Below, piece by piece: positions 37,401-44,500 of a DNA stretch of 64,000 nt. Positions within the stretch are counted from its first letter, which is position 1; every line of letters begins with the position of its first letter. The position numbers and the translations under genes were made by a program. Location: positions 40,741,631 to 40,805,630 of the forward strand of contig CM055102.1 in NCBI GenBank assembly GCA_029204225.1. The letters are read 5' to 3'. Source of the DNA: Diphasiastrum complanatum. Lineage: Eukaryota > Streptophyta > Lycopodiopsida > Lycopodiales > Lycopodiaceae. The notes under the pieces are model-generated. The model had not been told where the DNA came from, searched no databases, and worked only from the letters and a program-made list of their open reading frames with translations.

Positions 37401-40400
37401 AGCACAGGCCACGCAACGATCACAACAACCTTCTTAGGATTTGACTTCACTCCATCAGCAGTGACCGAACCGAGTTCTGAAGGCAGTCGTGTATATCCTC
37501 TTCACGAACTCTAACCTAATGGTATCCACTCTTTAGGTCTATTTTACTGAACACAGTGGCACCTGACAAAGTCTCAAGCAAATCATCTATACGTGGCATA
37601 GGATATCGATGTTTAACTGTTATCTTGTTTAAACCTCGATAATCCACACACATACGCCATGATCCATCCTTTTTTTTTACAAGAATGATCGGAGAGGCAA
37701 AAGGGGAAGTCACCAATGTAATGTCACATGCGACATGTCTGATGATAAATCATGATGTGTACACTATAAACAGCTCGAGTCAATGCTGATCTAGTGACAT
37801 CTACAGACTACAATGATCTAATGTACAATGAGCACTGAGCAGTCTAAGCTCTCCTACGCATGAGTCTCCTCCCACTCGCTGGTGTTGTGGAGCCTGCTGT
37901 GGCCTCTCGAGTGGCAGGCTCAGCTGCAAAATCCTCATCGGAGGCAGAGGTATGATGCCCCTCATCCTCATCCCCGCCCTCCTCGGACTCCTCATCCACA
38001 TACTCCTCCTCCTCTGAGGACTCTGACCCTGACGATGCCTCAACTCAGACTCGTCCTCATCGTCAGGGCTGTGAGCACGGGAGCTGCTACCCTCTCCTGC
38101 CCTCCTCCTACGCTCTGTTCGAGTGACAGGTCTTACACAGTGCACACAAAGAGGGACAAACGTGTTATTGCCTGCAAATTAGAAAATTACAATAATTAGT
38201 TCGAACTTCGAAAATTTAATTCAAGACCCTAGACAATCCTAATTTCTCACCTGCACTCTGCATGGCCTCCTCATGGAGGAATGCGTACACGTCCTCCTCT
38301 GACTGGTCTCTCGGTGGCAACTCTGGAACCTTTGCCACATCGATCAGATCGGGATTAGCCTACGCACATGTTCACAATGCACATTGCAAAGCCTCTCGAT
38401 ACATGCTCAAGCTACCCTGCTTCAAATAAGTCCATTGTTGCATGGCTCTATTGTTTTCATCCATAGGCACCCAGTTTTGCGTAAACATTTGCCGGAATGC
38501 CTCCCATGTGGTTGGAACTAGGTCATCCTTTTCCACCTTCCTCCACCACCTTTGTGCTGACTCTTGAAAACGATATGTGGCTTCAACAATCATCTCAGTT
38601 TCATCGTCTATGCCACACATCTGGAATGCTTTCTCCCACTTTTGCAACCAATTCTCAATGGCATCTGTAGTTCTCAAAGATACTGCACAAGTGAACTTCG
38701 GAGGTTTTAGATCCTTGATAGTAAGTAGCTTCCTCTTTTGAAACCCCAACTCAGCTTCATGACCCGTTGACAATGTCCTTTCTGCTTCCTCAGCTGTACC
38801 ACTGACTCTCTCAGGAACACTAGCCTCTTTACCTTTGACTTTCTCCAAAATCAGCTTAAGAGTAGCTTCGATACCATTCACCTTGGAACATACAACATCT
38901 AATCTCTGTGAATCTTGATTGGTATAGCTTGCGGATGCCATAGTAGAAGAATAGGTAGCAGAAACAAAGCAGAAGCAAGCTTTCAACACCTCAAATCACT
39001 ACACAGATAAATTACCCTGAATTCCTAGAAGAACTTGATAGAATATACCTCCTACATCTAAGTTCTAACTACACATAGTTCCTTCTCCAAAAAAATCAGC
39101 AAACTAGGGTTTCAAACTGACAATTGGCAAAAAAAAAATGGATGATCACCGAATCAGAAGGCGAAATGCCCTACCCTACCAGTGACCTACCACAAGAAGC
39201 TTATTGCAACTGACAGATCTGAAAAATACCGAATATTGAAGAAGTTACAAATCCTATGTGGGCTGGATTTTCTCAAAAGCGAAGAGAATAATCAAGCCAC
39301 TTAGTAGAAAATGCTCAAAGACTGCCAGAAGATCAGCAATCCACCATAGGGCTTCAATCTGCTATCTTATGGGCTCCAAATCTGCCAACAGATCACCTGC
39401 AGTAGGGCGCTGGCTCTTCAAGAATGCACCAAACCCTAACTGAAGATGCCAAATCCCACACAAGCCTCGAAAGCAATTGCTCTGATACCAAATGTTGCAC
39501 ACAAGCTCACAAACCCTAAGTAAATACACATAATTACCCAGCAAATCCGTCACTTTATTAATCAACAACAAATGTACATAGATCAACAAGCAAACATGAG
39601 AGCTCTGCTGCCAGTCTCCTCCCAACCATAGCTGCATAAGAATACGATAAGGAGGAATGCCTGACAAGGCTCACACTATATCCCCTCAAGCACCCCTTAA
39701 CCGTAACACATCCTAATGTTGACACATGGCAAACTCCATGCACAGTCGACGCTTGCCACTTGAAAGTACCCTGACACATAGGCAAGGTAGTAGGTGGACA
39801 GTATGACACGTGTCACTCATGCATTGGACCAAGTGTCCCAATGAGCATATGACACGTCCTGTTGACCCGTCCATTGACCGTCCGACAAGTGTCACTCATG
39901 CACTGGACCAAGTGTCCCAGTGAGCATATGACACATGTCATGTTGACCGGTCAACCCTTCCTACTTTTTAGGAGGTCAGTCCAGCAGACTCTCTTGAGGC
40001 CCAGTAGTGGCATATTCCTTGGATTACATATTTTTGTTGCATCTTCATGAACTTATGTCGGATGGGTGATTAGGGCTTTTAAATGATGTTCTCTTTTACT
40101 TGAAGCTATGCTAGTTCATTTAGGCCCCCCAAAGTACCAATCAATGAGATTTTCTAGTCATTGAGTCATTCCATTCCTTTGGCAGGGGTTGAGCGTGTTA
40201 GTAGGGCCCTATGTTTTGGTAGGATCATCTTGCCCTAACCCTAAGTGGACATCAAGAAGTATAAATAGACATTGGCTCCTCTCATTTAGATAGTTAATGA
40301 CTACAGAGATGGTAAGCTTCTTGGAGGGGGCACTAAAAACAATGTTCCTTGTAGGTGGACTTCCAAAGTTCAAACTAGCTTATTGTTGATTGTTTTTCAT

Positions 40401-41556
40401 ATTTTAATTGGAAATTGAGAACCAATTGATAGTTTATTGTTCTGTTCGATTGGCTTTGCATGATTTTTTGTGGATGTATTCTGAATCGGGTCCTTAGAGG
40501 TTTGGCAAAAAATGGGTCAAGGTATGCTCGAACACACTTGAAAAAACCTTGTAAATGATCAATGAAGATATAAAACTTCAGCTAGATAAAGATATGTAGG
40601 AAATAAAATTTTAGGAGGCTGGCCATGATCTCATATGCATGTAATGTGCTGGCAAATATCTCCCAAAGGTTTCAACCTGAAGTTCTGACCTTATCTCAAG
40701 TTAGTCACTTGTAGCTCACAGTTGGTCATATAGTGGACAATAATGTTGCATGCTTGGCCAATGCAATAATTCCAGTACAACTCTAAAAATCTTCATCTTG
40801 CTACTCAGTAATTATTTGGTTAAGGCATCCAAATAACAGCCTCCAAATAACGTTCTAGCTTGAAGTCTCACAGAATGATATCCTTTTTGACAATTCTAAG
40901 CAGTCAATCATGCAAATACATGGATTGCTACATTTCGTCAAGAGATTTATTTGGCTACTCTTCATTTCCTGCAGTGAAGGCTTTTAACTCAGTAGGCAGA
41001 TAAAAACTTCATCTTGGCTGTCTGTCATTGAATACAGGATGCAAACATTACCAACTTCAACGATAGCATCAGTATATGTGAGCGACTAGTCAGAACGCCC
41101 ATTCCTCTATCTTATACGCGCCTCACGTCAAGGTTCTTAGTTGTTTGGCACTTGACTCTTCCAATTGTCTTGTGGGATGAGTGCAACTGGCTCGTCATCC
41201 CTGCTACATTCTTCAGTGCGGCTGCTCTGTTCTGTATTGAGGAGGTACCATAAAAGTTTTCATGCCCTTTCATCATTCTTCAATTTACATATAAGATTAT
41301 TGCATGCTACAGCCTTCAGGGCTTATTGGTGTGGTCTAAACCAACACGACTATTTTGGGTTACCTCTTGTAATTCTTGTTTTCAGGTAGGAGTGCTAATA
41401 GAAGAACCATTTCCTATACTACCGCTGGATAGAATGTGTACAGCAGCACACAACAACATCAGGGAGCTTGTTCAGCTACAGAGCTCCACTCGGCAATACT
41501 TTCAAAATAAATATTCCGTACAGAAAGCTGGAGCTCATAATGGTGCCGGAAGGTAA
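9032..41556 (+). CDS. VCCN1-like: Bestrophin-like chloroplast anion channel (VCCN1-type), spliced from four exons
   Basis: Exons 9032-9823, 25437-25604, 41038-41244 and 41386-41556 join in phase 0 and encode 445 residues. Residues 1 to about 75 are Ser/Arg-rich and resemble a plastid transit peptide. The core includes a hydrophobic segment at about 149-172, [13 protein letters not shown] near 195-207 followed by [15 protein letters not shown], then [14 protein letters not shown], and [10 protein letters not shown] near the C-terminus, the last being a bestrophin signature. Plant VCCN1-type proteins are thylakoid chloride channels that adjust the proton motive force; that role is taken from the family. 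The start is the first in-frame ATG. Introns are GT-AG, with the unusual donor contexts GTCACT, GTACTG and GTACCA. Introns 1 and 2 exceed 15 kb and are full of retrotransposons, so correct splicing is inferred from exon fit, not shown. Confidence 0.85.
9824..11879. other. Start of intron 1, no gene seen
   Basis: Intronic sequence without recognisable coding content. The region at about 10860-11340 has several short direct repeats of GGCCCATT/CCCATTT-type sequence but no clear element boundary. Confidence 0.5.
11880..12530 (-). pseudogene. Ty3/gypsy reverse-transcriptase fragment with internal tandem duplication
   Basis: The - strand gives, with frameshifts, [41 protein letters not shown], then [20 protein letters not shown], and finally [18 protein letters not shown]. 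This is the N-terminal two-thirds of a gypsy reverse transcriptase. The catalytic box is decayed: [10 protein letters not shown] stands where the family has an LDD triad. The catalytic-box region is present twice (11937-12050 and 12051-12156). No LTR, RNase H or integrase is attached. Confidence 0.75.
12531..14094. other. Intronic spacer, probably degraded retroelement DNA
   Basis: No confident domain. The 5' third may be upstream pol sequence of the reverse-transcriptase fragment at 11880-12530 but is too decayed to call. A + strand frame at 12973-13248 has no recognisable motif. Confidence 0.4.
14095..14604 (-). pseudogene. Gypsy RNase H remnant, downstream half of a split element
   Basis: On the - strand the translation has [13 protein letters not shown] and [13 protein letters not shown], then after frame changes LKGQKAW and [15 protein letters not shown]. 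These correspond in order to the start, middle and end of a gypsy RNase H domain. The matching reverse-transcriptase end is at 20910-21330, on the far side of the element at 14610-20904. The two halves therefore belonged to one older - strand element that the younger one split. Confidence 0.7.
14605..14609 (+). repeat. Target-site duplication, left
   Basis: GACCC directly before the left LTR, repeated at 20905-20909 directly after the right LTR. Confidence 0.85.
14610..14967 (+). repeat. 5' LTR of copy 1
   Basis: Starts TG and ends CA. The first 17 bases contain a perfect 16-base palindrome, GTTACGAGCTCGTAAC. The U3 part has a G-box (CACGTG) inside longer inverted arms (CGGCCACGT and ACGTGGCCG). 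A CTCTATATC box near 14894 is the best TATA candidate. Confidence 0.95.
14969..14980 (+). promoter_or_regulatory. Primer-binding site of copy 1
   Basis: TGGTATCAGAGC, one base after the LTR end, complementary to initiator tRNA-Met. Confidence 0.9.
14981..15770 (+). other. Untranslated leader of copy 1
   Basis: 790 bases between primer site and gag ATG, with no long frame in the element sense. The corresponding region of copy 2 is 35127-36009. It should contain the packaging signal, but no motif was identified. Confidence 0.6.
15771..19196 (+). CDS. Gag-protease-reverse transcriptase-RNase H polyprotein of copy 1
   Basis: 1141 codons in one frame. Gag comes first, with a zinc knuckle [14 protein letters not shown] at residues 345-358. 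The aspartic protease motif is [13 protein letters not shown] at 431-443, with DDG where DSG or DTG is usual. Reverse transcriptase follows from about 640, with LCVDYRALN and the catalytic FLDDILVYS (Asp781, Asp782). RNase H starts near [10 protein letters not shown] (about 927) and runs to ADALSRMP. An acidic Ser/Asp/Glu-rich linker then leads to a frameshift near 19152, after which about 15 out-of-frame residues precede the stop. In copy 2 the same linker runs in frame into integrase. It lacks 14 bases relative to copy 2 here. Confidence 0.95.
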   Translation: MTTPQGPDQPQERGFDELETEALAYRKGKEPMEVEEQEQFAEELDELVTKEQFLQLVTEVDELKLALANFKSSVDDSFAELKNLILSSAKGSLPSTSQLSPSPLPSVSGETLRSHPSVFKDLKPPTFNGEEKDRNADILQTFLSKWKNIHALKQTPDHLQAIEASLSLGPMAYKWWLNLQETGQTPRSWKAFEEAFLREFLPENELDRAWEAWERTVMDKSLIQYISQYREAILKIKNMDDYQKIRGFVRGLKDEYKVEVQRNSPTTLEQALRYAQIYDDSVGRKRARQQPLSEQLPQKDFQFKKKFLKRKKEDKFKGEAPQKRPSLIQPLKPDDFEKAKQERLCFVCMGKGHTVRQCPKGPFTKKDKKQVHLVQTVCFPSNSAASEIKVYHEDHEHCCQLTSAMLARPFSFGPHDLVRMHGKVGNQSVRVMVDDGATHNFINHTLVKKLKLPEVPSQHRYIVSLAKGEDKKIWETMVSKLNLGIQGYQDQINFQIMHLDRTDIVLGRDWLYSLGPSLHRNYQENTLSFQYKGREIQLHGEHDVPNSPMVCSSELCQLIGDEDHQVFLCDFQFIPEVSISSSIQQKISKLETLLSKFKDIFPEDLPHGLPPSREVDHVINLVPGTAPVSKPPYRVSRTEDEEITRQLTDYLGKGQIQTSSSPWASPVLLVKKKEGSMRLCVDYRALNKVTIKNKYPMPRADELFDQLDGAKFFSKIDLRSGYHQVRIKSEDVSKTAFRTRHGHYEFKVMPFGLTNAPATFMTLMNSVLRPYLGKFVVVFLDDILVYSKTRKEHLKHLRKVFRLLRKHKLYAKQSKCEFFVEEVAYLGHIISSDGIKMDPNKVKAILSWLRPQNILELQIFLGLAGYYRRFVKEYAQIAVPMTNLLKGKEKEFIWESAQQESFDALKTALATAPVLKVVDPNQPFVVETDASDFAVGAVLTQGGRPVAFESKKLEPAQTRYSAYEKELFSIVHALKNWRHYLYGANFEVLTDHESLRYLCNQPELRGRKARWAELMQEFDMSIRYRRGKFNTVADALSRMPMINELSFTQIRNELLESLRGKCQHDAFFSIIWNSVQNRQLQTPELVPGAGASSSKNTAASVEDDNESEYTSSDDVEDSEPVSPKQTPVDSRIQMETVFHSG
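19150..20535 (+). CDS. Integrase with chromodomain of copy 1, out of frame with the upstream polyprotein
   Basis: The integrase part begins at [11 protein letters not shown] near 19150; an open frame exists from 19039, but its first ~37 residues are the linker in the wrong frame. It has the N-terminal zinc-binding His/His/Cys/Cys ([10 protein letters not shown] ... CQKC), a DD35E core ([36 protein letters not shown]), the integrase C-terminal SPRYCGPF and [10 protein letters not shown] blocks, and a chromodomain-like end ([12 protein letters not shown] and ATWERG). Chromodomains of this class are thought to guide integration to particular chromatin. Expression would need a +1 or -1 shift or an internal start, since the upstream frame is broken. 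The polypurine tract follows the stop. Confidence 0.93.
   Translation, partial: QLTQGFKWKQYSIQDEYLLYRDRVCVPNSEDYRQQVLYECHDNPSAGHPGIQKTYELLRRQFFWPSMKKDVHQYVTSCQKCQVNKAERLKAGGLLHPLEIPAGKWESISMDFIVGLPKTQKGNDAIWVTVDRLTKMAHFIPTKTTVRAPELARLFVDGLFKLYGLPSGIVSDRDSKFTGNFWKAVFHHLHTKLNMSTTDHPQTDGQTERVNQVLEDMLRAYVSKRQTNWEEYLSILEFAYNSTKHSATGYSPFMLMYGFQPRSPTAVGFKQEKVEAARNFLEDLNQMIEHAKRSIRQSQDRARHYADPHRRDVQFSTGERVYLRVPVDSKTLKPGVCAKLSPRYCGPFTISRRLGEVTYELELPHSSKVFPVFHVSQLRKALTRSDNLVGDSVLVLPLDPQQPPHEPEEILDSRETQTRHTLYREYLVKWNDQPVENATWERGSVLRKIFPDFVLEDQDGS
20534..20546 (+). promoter_or_regulatory. Polypurine tract of copy 1
   Basis: AAGGGGGAGGGAG immediately before the right LTR; it primes plus-strand synthesis in LTR elements. 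Confidence 0.9.
20547..20904 (+). repeat. 3' LTR of copy 1
   Basis: 358 bp. Base by base I read no difference from the LTR at 14610-14967. Followed by GACCC (20905-20909), which continues into a run of C. Confidence 0.95.
20910..21330 (-). pseudogene. Gypsy reverse-transcriptase end, upstream half of a split element
   Basis: On the - strand, with frame changes: [16 protein letters not shown] (decayed catalytic box), [42 protein letters not shown] and [12 protein letters not shown]. This is the second half of a gypsy reverse transcriptase up to the start of RNase H, which continues at 14604-14095 beyond the inserted copy 1. Confidence 0.75.
21331..22166 (-). pseudogene. Decayed gag and 5' pol region of the same - strand gypsy element
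   Basis: The - strand frame at 21861-22166 carries [27 protein letters not shown] and a tail compatible with a gypsy Gag capsid domain (W..F..YF, then LDG.A..W). Frame 21199-21738 is open for 179 codons but hydrophobic and only its end is recognisable. Protease was not found. A primer-binding site at 23177-23188 fits as the 5' end of this element. Confidence 0.5.
23177..23188 (-). promoter_or_regulatory. Primer-binding site of the older - strand gypsy element
   Basis: GCTCTGATACCA on the + strand is the complement of TGGTATCAGAGC. A TATAAATA-type box lies about 190 bases further right in the element's upstream direction (near 23367-23377), as expected for an LTR that starts just right of this site. 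The outer LTR edge was not fixed. Confidence 0.65.
23189..25372. other. Old LTR and intronic spacer
   Basis: The first few hundred bases are probably the 5' LTR of the - strand element (candidate end near 23640). The rest has no coding content that I recognise. A GC-richer block at 24562-24760, with GGTCGCGGCCAGTGGCCGC, is unlike its surroundings. Confidence 0.4.
25373..25414 (+). repeat. (GA)n microsatellite beside exon 2 acceptor
   Basis: About 40 bases of GA repeats with one CA interruption, ending 22 bases before exon 2 of the channel gene, where a pyrimidine tract would normally lie. Confidence 0.9.
25437..25604 (+). CDS. VCCN1-like: Channel gene, exon 2
   Basis: 56 codons, phase 0 at both ends, residues 265-320. 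It reads CYLIHGSDF, then [20 protein letters not shown], then LDDSQRSLL. The KHRPNCI block is typical of plant bestrophin-like channels. The acceptor is TTTGTAATGCAG ending at 25436 and the donor GTACTG begins at 25605. A (GA)n microsatellite ends 22 bases before the exon. Because the exon is a whole number of codons, skipping it would keep the reading frame. Confidence 0.85.
25605..26733. other. Start of intron 2, no gene seen
   Basis: Intronic sequence. The part left of 26734 may be the leader of a - strand retroelement, but no gag was recognised. Confidence 0.45.
26734..27000 (-). mobile_element. LTR end and primer-binding site of a - strand element
   Basis: GCTCTGACACCA at 26734-26745 is the complement of TGGTGTCAGAGC, an initiator-tRNA-type primer site with one change. 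Rightwards, in the upstream sense, a TATATATA box at about 26877-26885 lies some 135 bases away, consistent with the R-U5 part of a 5' LTR. No body is recognisable to the left. Confidence 0.45.
27180..27933. mobile_element. 754-bp element with long inverted ends and a 5-bp target duplication
   Basis: The left arm (27180-27333) and right arm (27787-27933) are inverted copies, beginning TGTTAGAATCC and ending GGATTCTAACA. ACTGG flanks both sides (27175-27179 and 27934-27938). A third, direct partial copy of the arm lies inside at 27713-27777. No protein is encoded. TG...CA ends with a 5-bp duplication suggest a solo LTR, but arms of about 150 bp are typical of foldback-type elements. The class is therefore open. 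Confidence 0.75.
28170..28577 (-). pseudogene. Ty3/gypsy gag 5' fragment
   Basis: The - strand starts [17 protein letters not shown] at 28577, then has a coiled-coil-like region ([16 protein letters not shown]), [12 protein letters not shown], and after frameshifts WLFHMDHYF and [16 protein letters not shown]. That is the N-terminal half of a gypsy Gag. It differs from the gag at 38372-38941 and abuts the truncated LTR that starts at about 28578. Confidence 0.65.
28578..29003 (-). repeat. 3' LTR of the outer element, truncated
   Basis: In element sense it begins TGTCACATGG at 29003, right after the purine-rich tract, and is cut at about 28578. About 280 bp (28578-28855) match 39726-40003 in direct orientation with scattered differences. 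It contains two 80-bp tandem units starting at about 28656 and 28736, each with CACTCATGCA, GGACCAAGTGTCC and GAGCATATGACAC. Confidence 0.7.
29004..29017 (-). promoter_or_regulatory. Polypurine tract of the outer element
   Basis: GAGGAAGGAAGGGA on the - strand, directly before the LTR start TGTCACATGG. Confidence 0.65.
29016..30037 (-). pseudogene. Integrase core end and chromodomain of the outer element
   Basis: On the - strand: [30 protein letters not shown], then after a frameshift [44 protein letters not shown], and a chromodomain-like [19 protein letters not shown]. It continues the integrase that starts at 36380-36506 on the other side of copy 2. Frameshifts near 29370 and 29820 break it. 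Confidence 0.8.
30038..30381 (-). repeat. 3' LTR of copy 2
   Basis: Same family as the copy 1 LTRs, with a 14-base deletion after 30066 and several substitutions. It keeps the terminal palindrome GTTACGAGCTCGTAAC at its right edge. Confidence 0.95.
30393..35126 (-). pseudogene. Gag-pol of copy 2, broken
   Basis: Same domain order as copy 1: Gag with [14 protein letters not shown], protease [13 protein letters not shown], reverse transcriptase FLDDILVYS, RNase H, integrase, chromodomain. Lesions relative to copy 1 are: an 8-base deletion near 33137 and a TGC-to-TGA nonsense near 33090 in reverse transcriptase, CAA-to-TAG near 32551, a one-base loss near 31250 and a 45-base in-frame deletion near 31092 in integrase, and a TAC-to-TAG near 30814. 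In the RNase H to integrase linker (near 31740) it keeps 14 bases missing from copy 1 and reads through in frame. Confidence 0.9.
36010..36020 (-). promoter_or_regulatory. Primer-binding site of copy 2, one mismatch
   Basis: CTCTGATTCCA on the + strand corresponds to TGGTATCAGAG with one substitution. One base separates it from the LTR at 36022. Confidence 0.8.
36022..36379 (-). repeat. 5' LTR of copy 2
   Basis: 358 bp, full length, same ends as the LTRs of copy 1 in reverse orientation. Confidence 0.95.
36380..37716 (-). pseudogene. Reverse transcriptase, RNase H and integrase start of the outer element
   Basis: On the - strand from the right: [47 protein letters not shown], then a deletion of the catalytic-box region, then [13 protein letters not shown], RNase H ([15 protein letters not shown] to VDALSHV; 36556-37221, 221 codons open), and the integrase zinc-binding region ending [14 protein letters not shown]. 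It breaks off at copy 2 (36379). Confidence 0.85.
37725..38365 (-). pseudogene. Foreign GC-rich gene fragment with an apparent 79-bp intron, inside the outer element
   Basis: Where gag end and protease should be, the - strand carries two open stretches separated by a clean GT-AG segment (38172-38250; donor GTGAGA, acceptor TTTGCAG). The first encodes [17 protein letters not shown] and [17 protein letters not shown]. The second, after a one-base shift, encodes an acidic tail ([28 protein letters not shown]) and a basic end before the TAG at 37844-37846. GC content and composition differ from the neighbours. I do not recognise the protein; host gene C-terminus or DNA-transposase tail are both possible. 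Confidence 0.55.
38372..38941 (-). pseudogene. Gag N-terminal half of the outer element
   Basis: From [14 protein letters not shown] (ATG at 38941) the frame carries a coiled-coil-like region ([17 protein letters not shown]), [58 protein letters not shown] and [11 protein letters not shown]. This is a typical gypsy Gag matrix-capsid region. It is cut off at 38372 before any zinc knuckle. Confidence 0.85.
39479..39490 (-). promoter_or_regulatory. Primer-binding site of the outer element
   Basis: GCTCTGATACCA on the + strand, the complement of TGGTATCAGAGC, two bases from the LTR at 39493. Confidence 0.85.
39493..40003 (-). repeat. 5' LTR of the outer element, truncated at its outer edge
   Basis: About 510 bp from TGTTGCACAC next to the primer site. 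The part 39726-40003 matches the other LTR, and similarity stops at about 40003. The missing outer portion should resemble 28856-29003. It contains the same pair of tandem units, here at a period of 79, with palindromic GACACGTGTC. Confidence 0.75.
40004..41037. other. End of intron 2, no gene seen
   Basis: Intronic sequence between the outer element and exon 3, without recognisable coding content. Confidence 0.5.
41038..41244 (+). CDS. VCCN1-like: Channel gene, exon 3
   Basis: 69 codons, phase 0 at both ends, residues 321-389. The acceptor is TTGAATACAG ending at 41037. The translation carries [35 protein letters not shown] and [15 protein letters not shown], which match the pore-domain half of plant bestrophin-like proteins without a gap or stop. 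The donor is GAG followed by GTACCA. Confidence 0.88.
41386..41556 (+). CDS. VCCN1-like: Channel gene, exon 4 and stop
   Basis: 56 codons plus TAA at 41554-41556, residues 390-445. The acceptor is TTGTTTTCAG after a pyrimidine-rich stretch. It begins [14 protein letters not shown], the conserved bestrophin C-terminal motif, then [12 protein letters not shown] and a polar tail. The 141-bp intron 3 is the only short intron of the gene. Confidence 0.85.
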   Translation, partial: VGVLIEEPFPILPLDRMCTAAHNNIRELVQLQSSTRQYFQNKYSVQKAGAHNGAGR

Positions 41557-44500
41557 TAGTAAGAAACAAGCAATTCGCCCAATTGATTCGAATTCCAATA
41601 GTAAGTGCTCCCTTCTGCTGAAAAGAATCCATGGAATAATATGAAGTGCCTTTTCTCAGATCAGAAAATGTACTTGGTACCCTCAAAGCCTGTCAAAGTG
41701 GCTTTTCAGTTGGGTGTCATATACATAATACAACACAGGTTGATATATGAGCAGGTGTTAATCACATGAGATCAACACTGACAGATTTATCTGCAAGCAG
41801 CATAACTAGAAGTACACAATAGGTTGCTGGCATGAGTCATAGTAACTATTCAAAATCAGCTTGATCATGTTTGGAGAGGTCTTTGAAGACTGTATTGAAG
41901 ATTCATATTGAAGACTATGCGAAACTGTTAGCGAGTGATGCAGTCCTTTTCAAGTGGCTTCTTGGTTATGATTGATCTCAGCAGCAACTCGAGCTCCCCG
42001 TGCAGACTAGCATGGGGCAGTTGGATCTTCACTTATTAGGCTAGAAATGTCGTCAATAACAATTCAAATCAATGTCATTCTCAGGTTTGAGTTAGGTCAT
42101 GTGCTGCCATGATGGTCAAATTTCTGTTACTTTCTTTCAATCCAAGACAAGAACCAGAAGTTTGATTGAGGAATCTAATCCCGTAAATAGAATAATGCAA
42201 GTTTATAGCTATGAACTCCAATCAAGCCATTATGCTCTCATACTAAAATGAAACAAGGTTGCAAATTTGTCTGATCCCATCTAAATGTATGAGTGACATC
42301 ATATAAGGGTGTATTCAGATTATGGGCAAGTCTGTTTGCCAGGCCCTATTCTGTTACCTCCCATTTGAGTGCGCTCTTGTCCTTTTAATGTACAGGACTA
42401 CCCTCTAAGATTGATGCCTGGTATGATGGAATGCTATTATGGAACTGCACCTGGCGTTGGCCCATTCTAGTTCCTTGTCATGAGTGGCCCATTCTAATCA
42501 AGTTGCTAGACAATGGGGCTGGGCCCAAAACTGGACTTGAGTTGGCCTTTTATGGCAAAGAGGCTTTGCCACTTCATGTGCCACATGATGGCAACTTAAG
42601 TGGAATCTGAAAGTTGGGAAGGCCCATTTGTCAAATATCCAATGGCAGCCACCCATGGCAGCTGGGGACTTGCCAGGCAGCCGAATCTGAAATGGCGGGC
42701 CTAAGTTTGACATCTGTTTCATTTCACAAAGGTGCCTAGACCAATTAGATTTGCATACCAGGATACCAACAGATGCATCCATGCAAACTGTTATGTTAAT
42801 GCAATGTGAAAGATTGGGTGCATGTTCGAACCTAATAGCTAATGTAAGCATCAAATTTTACATGCTGTCCGTTGACATTCTGTTAGAAACAGATGTTTGT
42901 AAGTCAGATAGGAGAAAGATGGATTTCTGATTTCTGTTTTCTGCTTGGAAATAAATTGTTAGGGAGTTGGCTAGAAAAGACCAACAAAATTATTGGCAAA
43001 TAAGTTGCTAGAACTTTTTGAAGAAGTCAAAAAGTGGCCTTTTGGAAGTTGGTCCCTAAAGAGGCTATATAATACCATGAAAATTGACTAGACTTGTTTT
43101 GGTGGGGTGGGGGCGGTTAAAATTTGAATTGCTAGGAAACTTGAAGATCCTACCTTTCGCCTTTCTTGGTCCTTAACTTGTCTCACAAAATGTTATGAGA
43201 GTGACTTGGTAGAAGACATGCTCCAAAACATTGGTATTGTGAGGGTTTTCCTTCTTATATGGTTTGTCAAGAAACTAATATTTTAGAATTCTCTATAGGA
43301 CATACACACATCTACTCACAATATTAAGAGTAGCTGTCTTATGTGTTTATGTGGATTCTTGACATGTTATTCATGATTATGTTTAGAGTTTTGTTGTTGT
43401 AATTAAAATACCTTCTTAAGCTTTTCAATTGTTATTGTACATGCCAATAATTTCAAGGAGCACACAAGTTTTTTTGGAACAGTATTTTTTCTAGTTTTTC
43501 ACAAGAGAATATCCCAAGGTGGTTGTGGATTCTTTAGTTGGTCCTGACGATTGCTTGAGTGAAGTAACTTTTTAAAAGTCTTGTTAATGTTGCTTCAAAC
43601 GAATCTTATGCTAAATAGAACACAGATTATTGCCAACTTGGTGGAAGGGTTTAGATGTGCTTTGTTGGAGAGCTTTTGAATCTGCTTTTTGGCCATTGGC
43701 TTGTTAAGCTTATTGCCCATTTCTCGACTTCATTTCCATTGATTCTTTCCCTGTACATCTTGAGCTTTATATGAAAATTTATAAAATAAGCTCTTTGCTA
43801 TACTTCAAATTTCCCATATGAGTAGTTTCTTTTTGGCATCTATTGAAGAAGTTATCTACTCAGATGTTAGTCTTCTTAAGAAATTACATCGTAAAATTGC
43901 TAGCAAAGAAGGCCATATATCTTCCAAGGAGTTAATGTTGCTATTTGTATTTTGAAATCCTATCTTCTCATTATCTTTGATAATTACGAAGTCCATTGCC
44001 TTTGTAGATTGGAGAAACAAGTTTATAGTTGGATTGGGGTTGGATGCAGGAAAAAGAGTCGGAGTATGGGCAAACGTCTCAAGGTCCTTCAGATTGCACA
44101 TTTTATTTTGGGCTAACAAATCCCATTTGTTTATTACTTATGATCTAAAACATGGAATAAGCTATTGTATTAATTTGTCTTACACTTCTACTTCAATGAT
44201 TGAAAGTTAAACAATTGAACATATCCAAGTGGATTTCATCATGCACAATATGGTCACTTTGAAACACAATTGACTCACTTAAAAAAGAAATATGACATTA
44301 TTAATTTGTTCGTTATTCTATTTGTGAGAATCTTATTTTTGTAATAGGTATGAAAATGTGAGAGGCACTAGCTTTCTGATTGTTTATTTCTTGATCTATT
44401 GTATTTCCATTCGCCTCATCCTGGTTTAGGCCATGGTTGGGCAAAAAATGAATTAAAATATGTATACCACACAATTGACATGTATCTTTCATCTTATATG

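Larger units (their letters stand above)
28578..40003 (-). mobile_element. Old Ty3/gypsy chromovirus (outer element), broken by two insertions
   Basis: - strand order from right to left: partial 5' LTR (39493-40003), primer site, leader, gag (38372-38941), a foreign segment, reverse transcriptase (from 37716), RNase H (36556-37221), integrase start, inserted copy 2 (30038-36379), integrase end with chromodomain (29016-30037), polypurine tract and partial 3' LTR. A stretch of reverse transcriptase including the catalytic box is deleted near 37480-37500, and several frameshifts occur, so the element is dead. It lies in intron 2 of the channel gene, antisense to it. Confidence 0.85.

Noticed and set aside
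37882-38199. A 105-codon + strand frame rich in Pro and Arg.
   Set aside because: It is the antisense shadow of the acidic-tail gene fragment on the - strand.
42498-42854. A 118-codon - strand frame.
   Set aside because: No domain, no codon or composition signal and no neighbouring exon structure; a chance frame is as likely.
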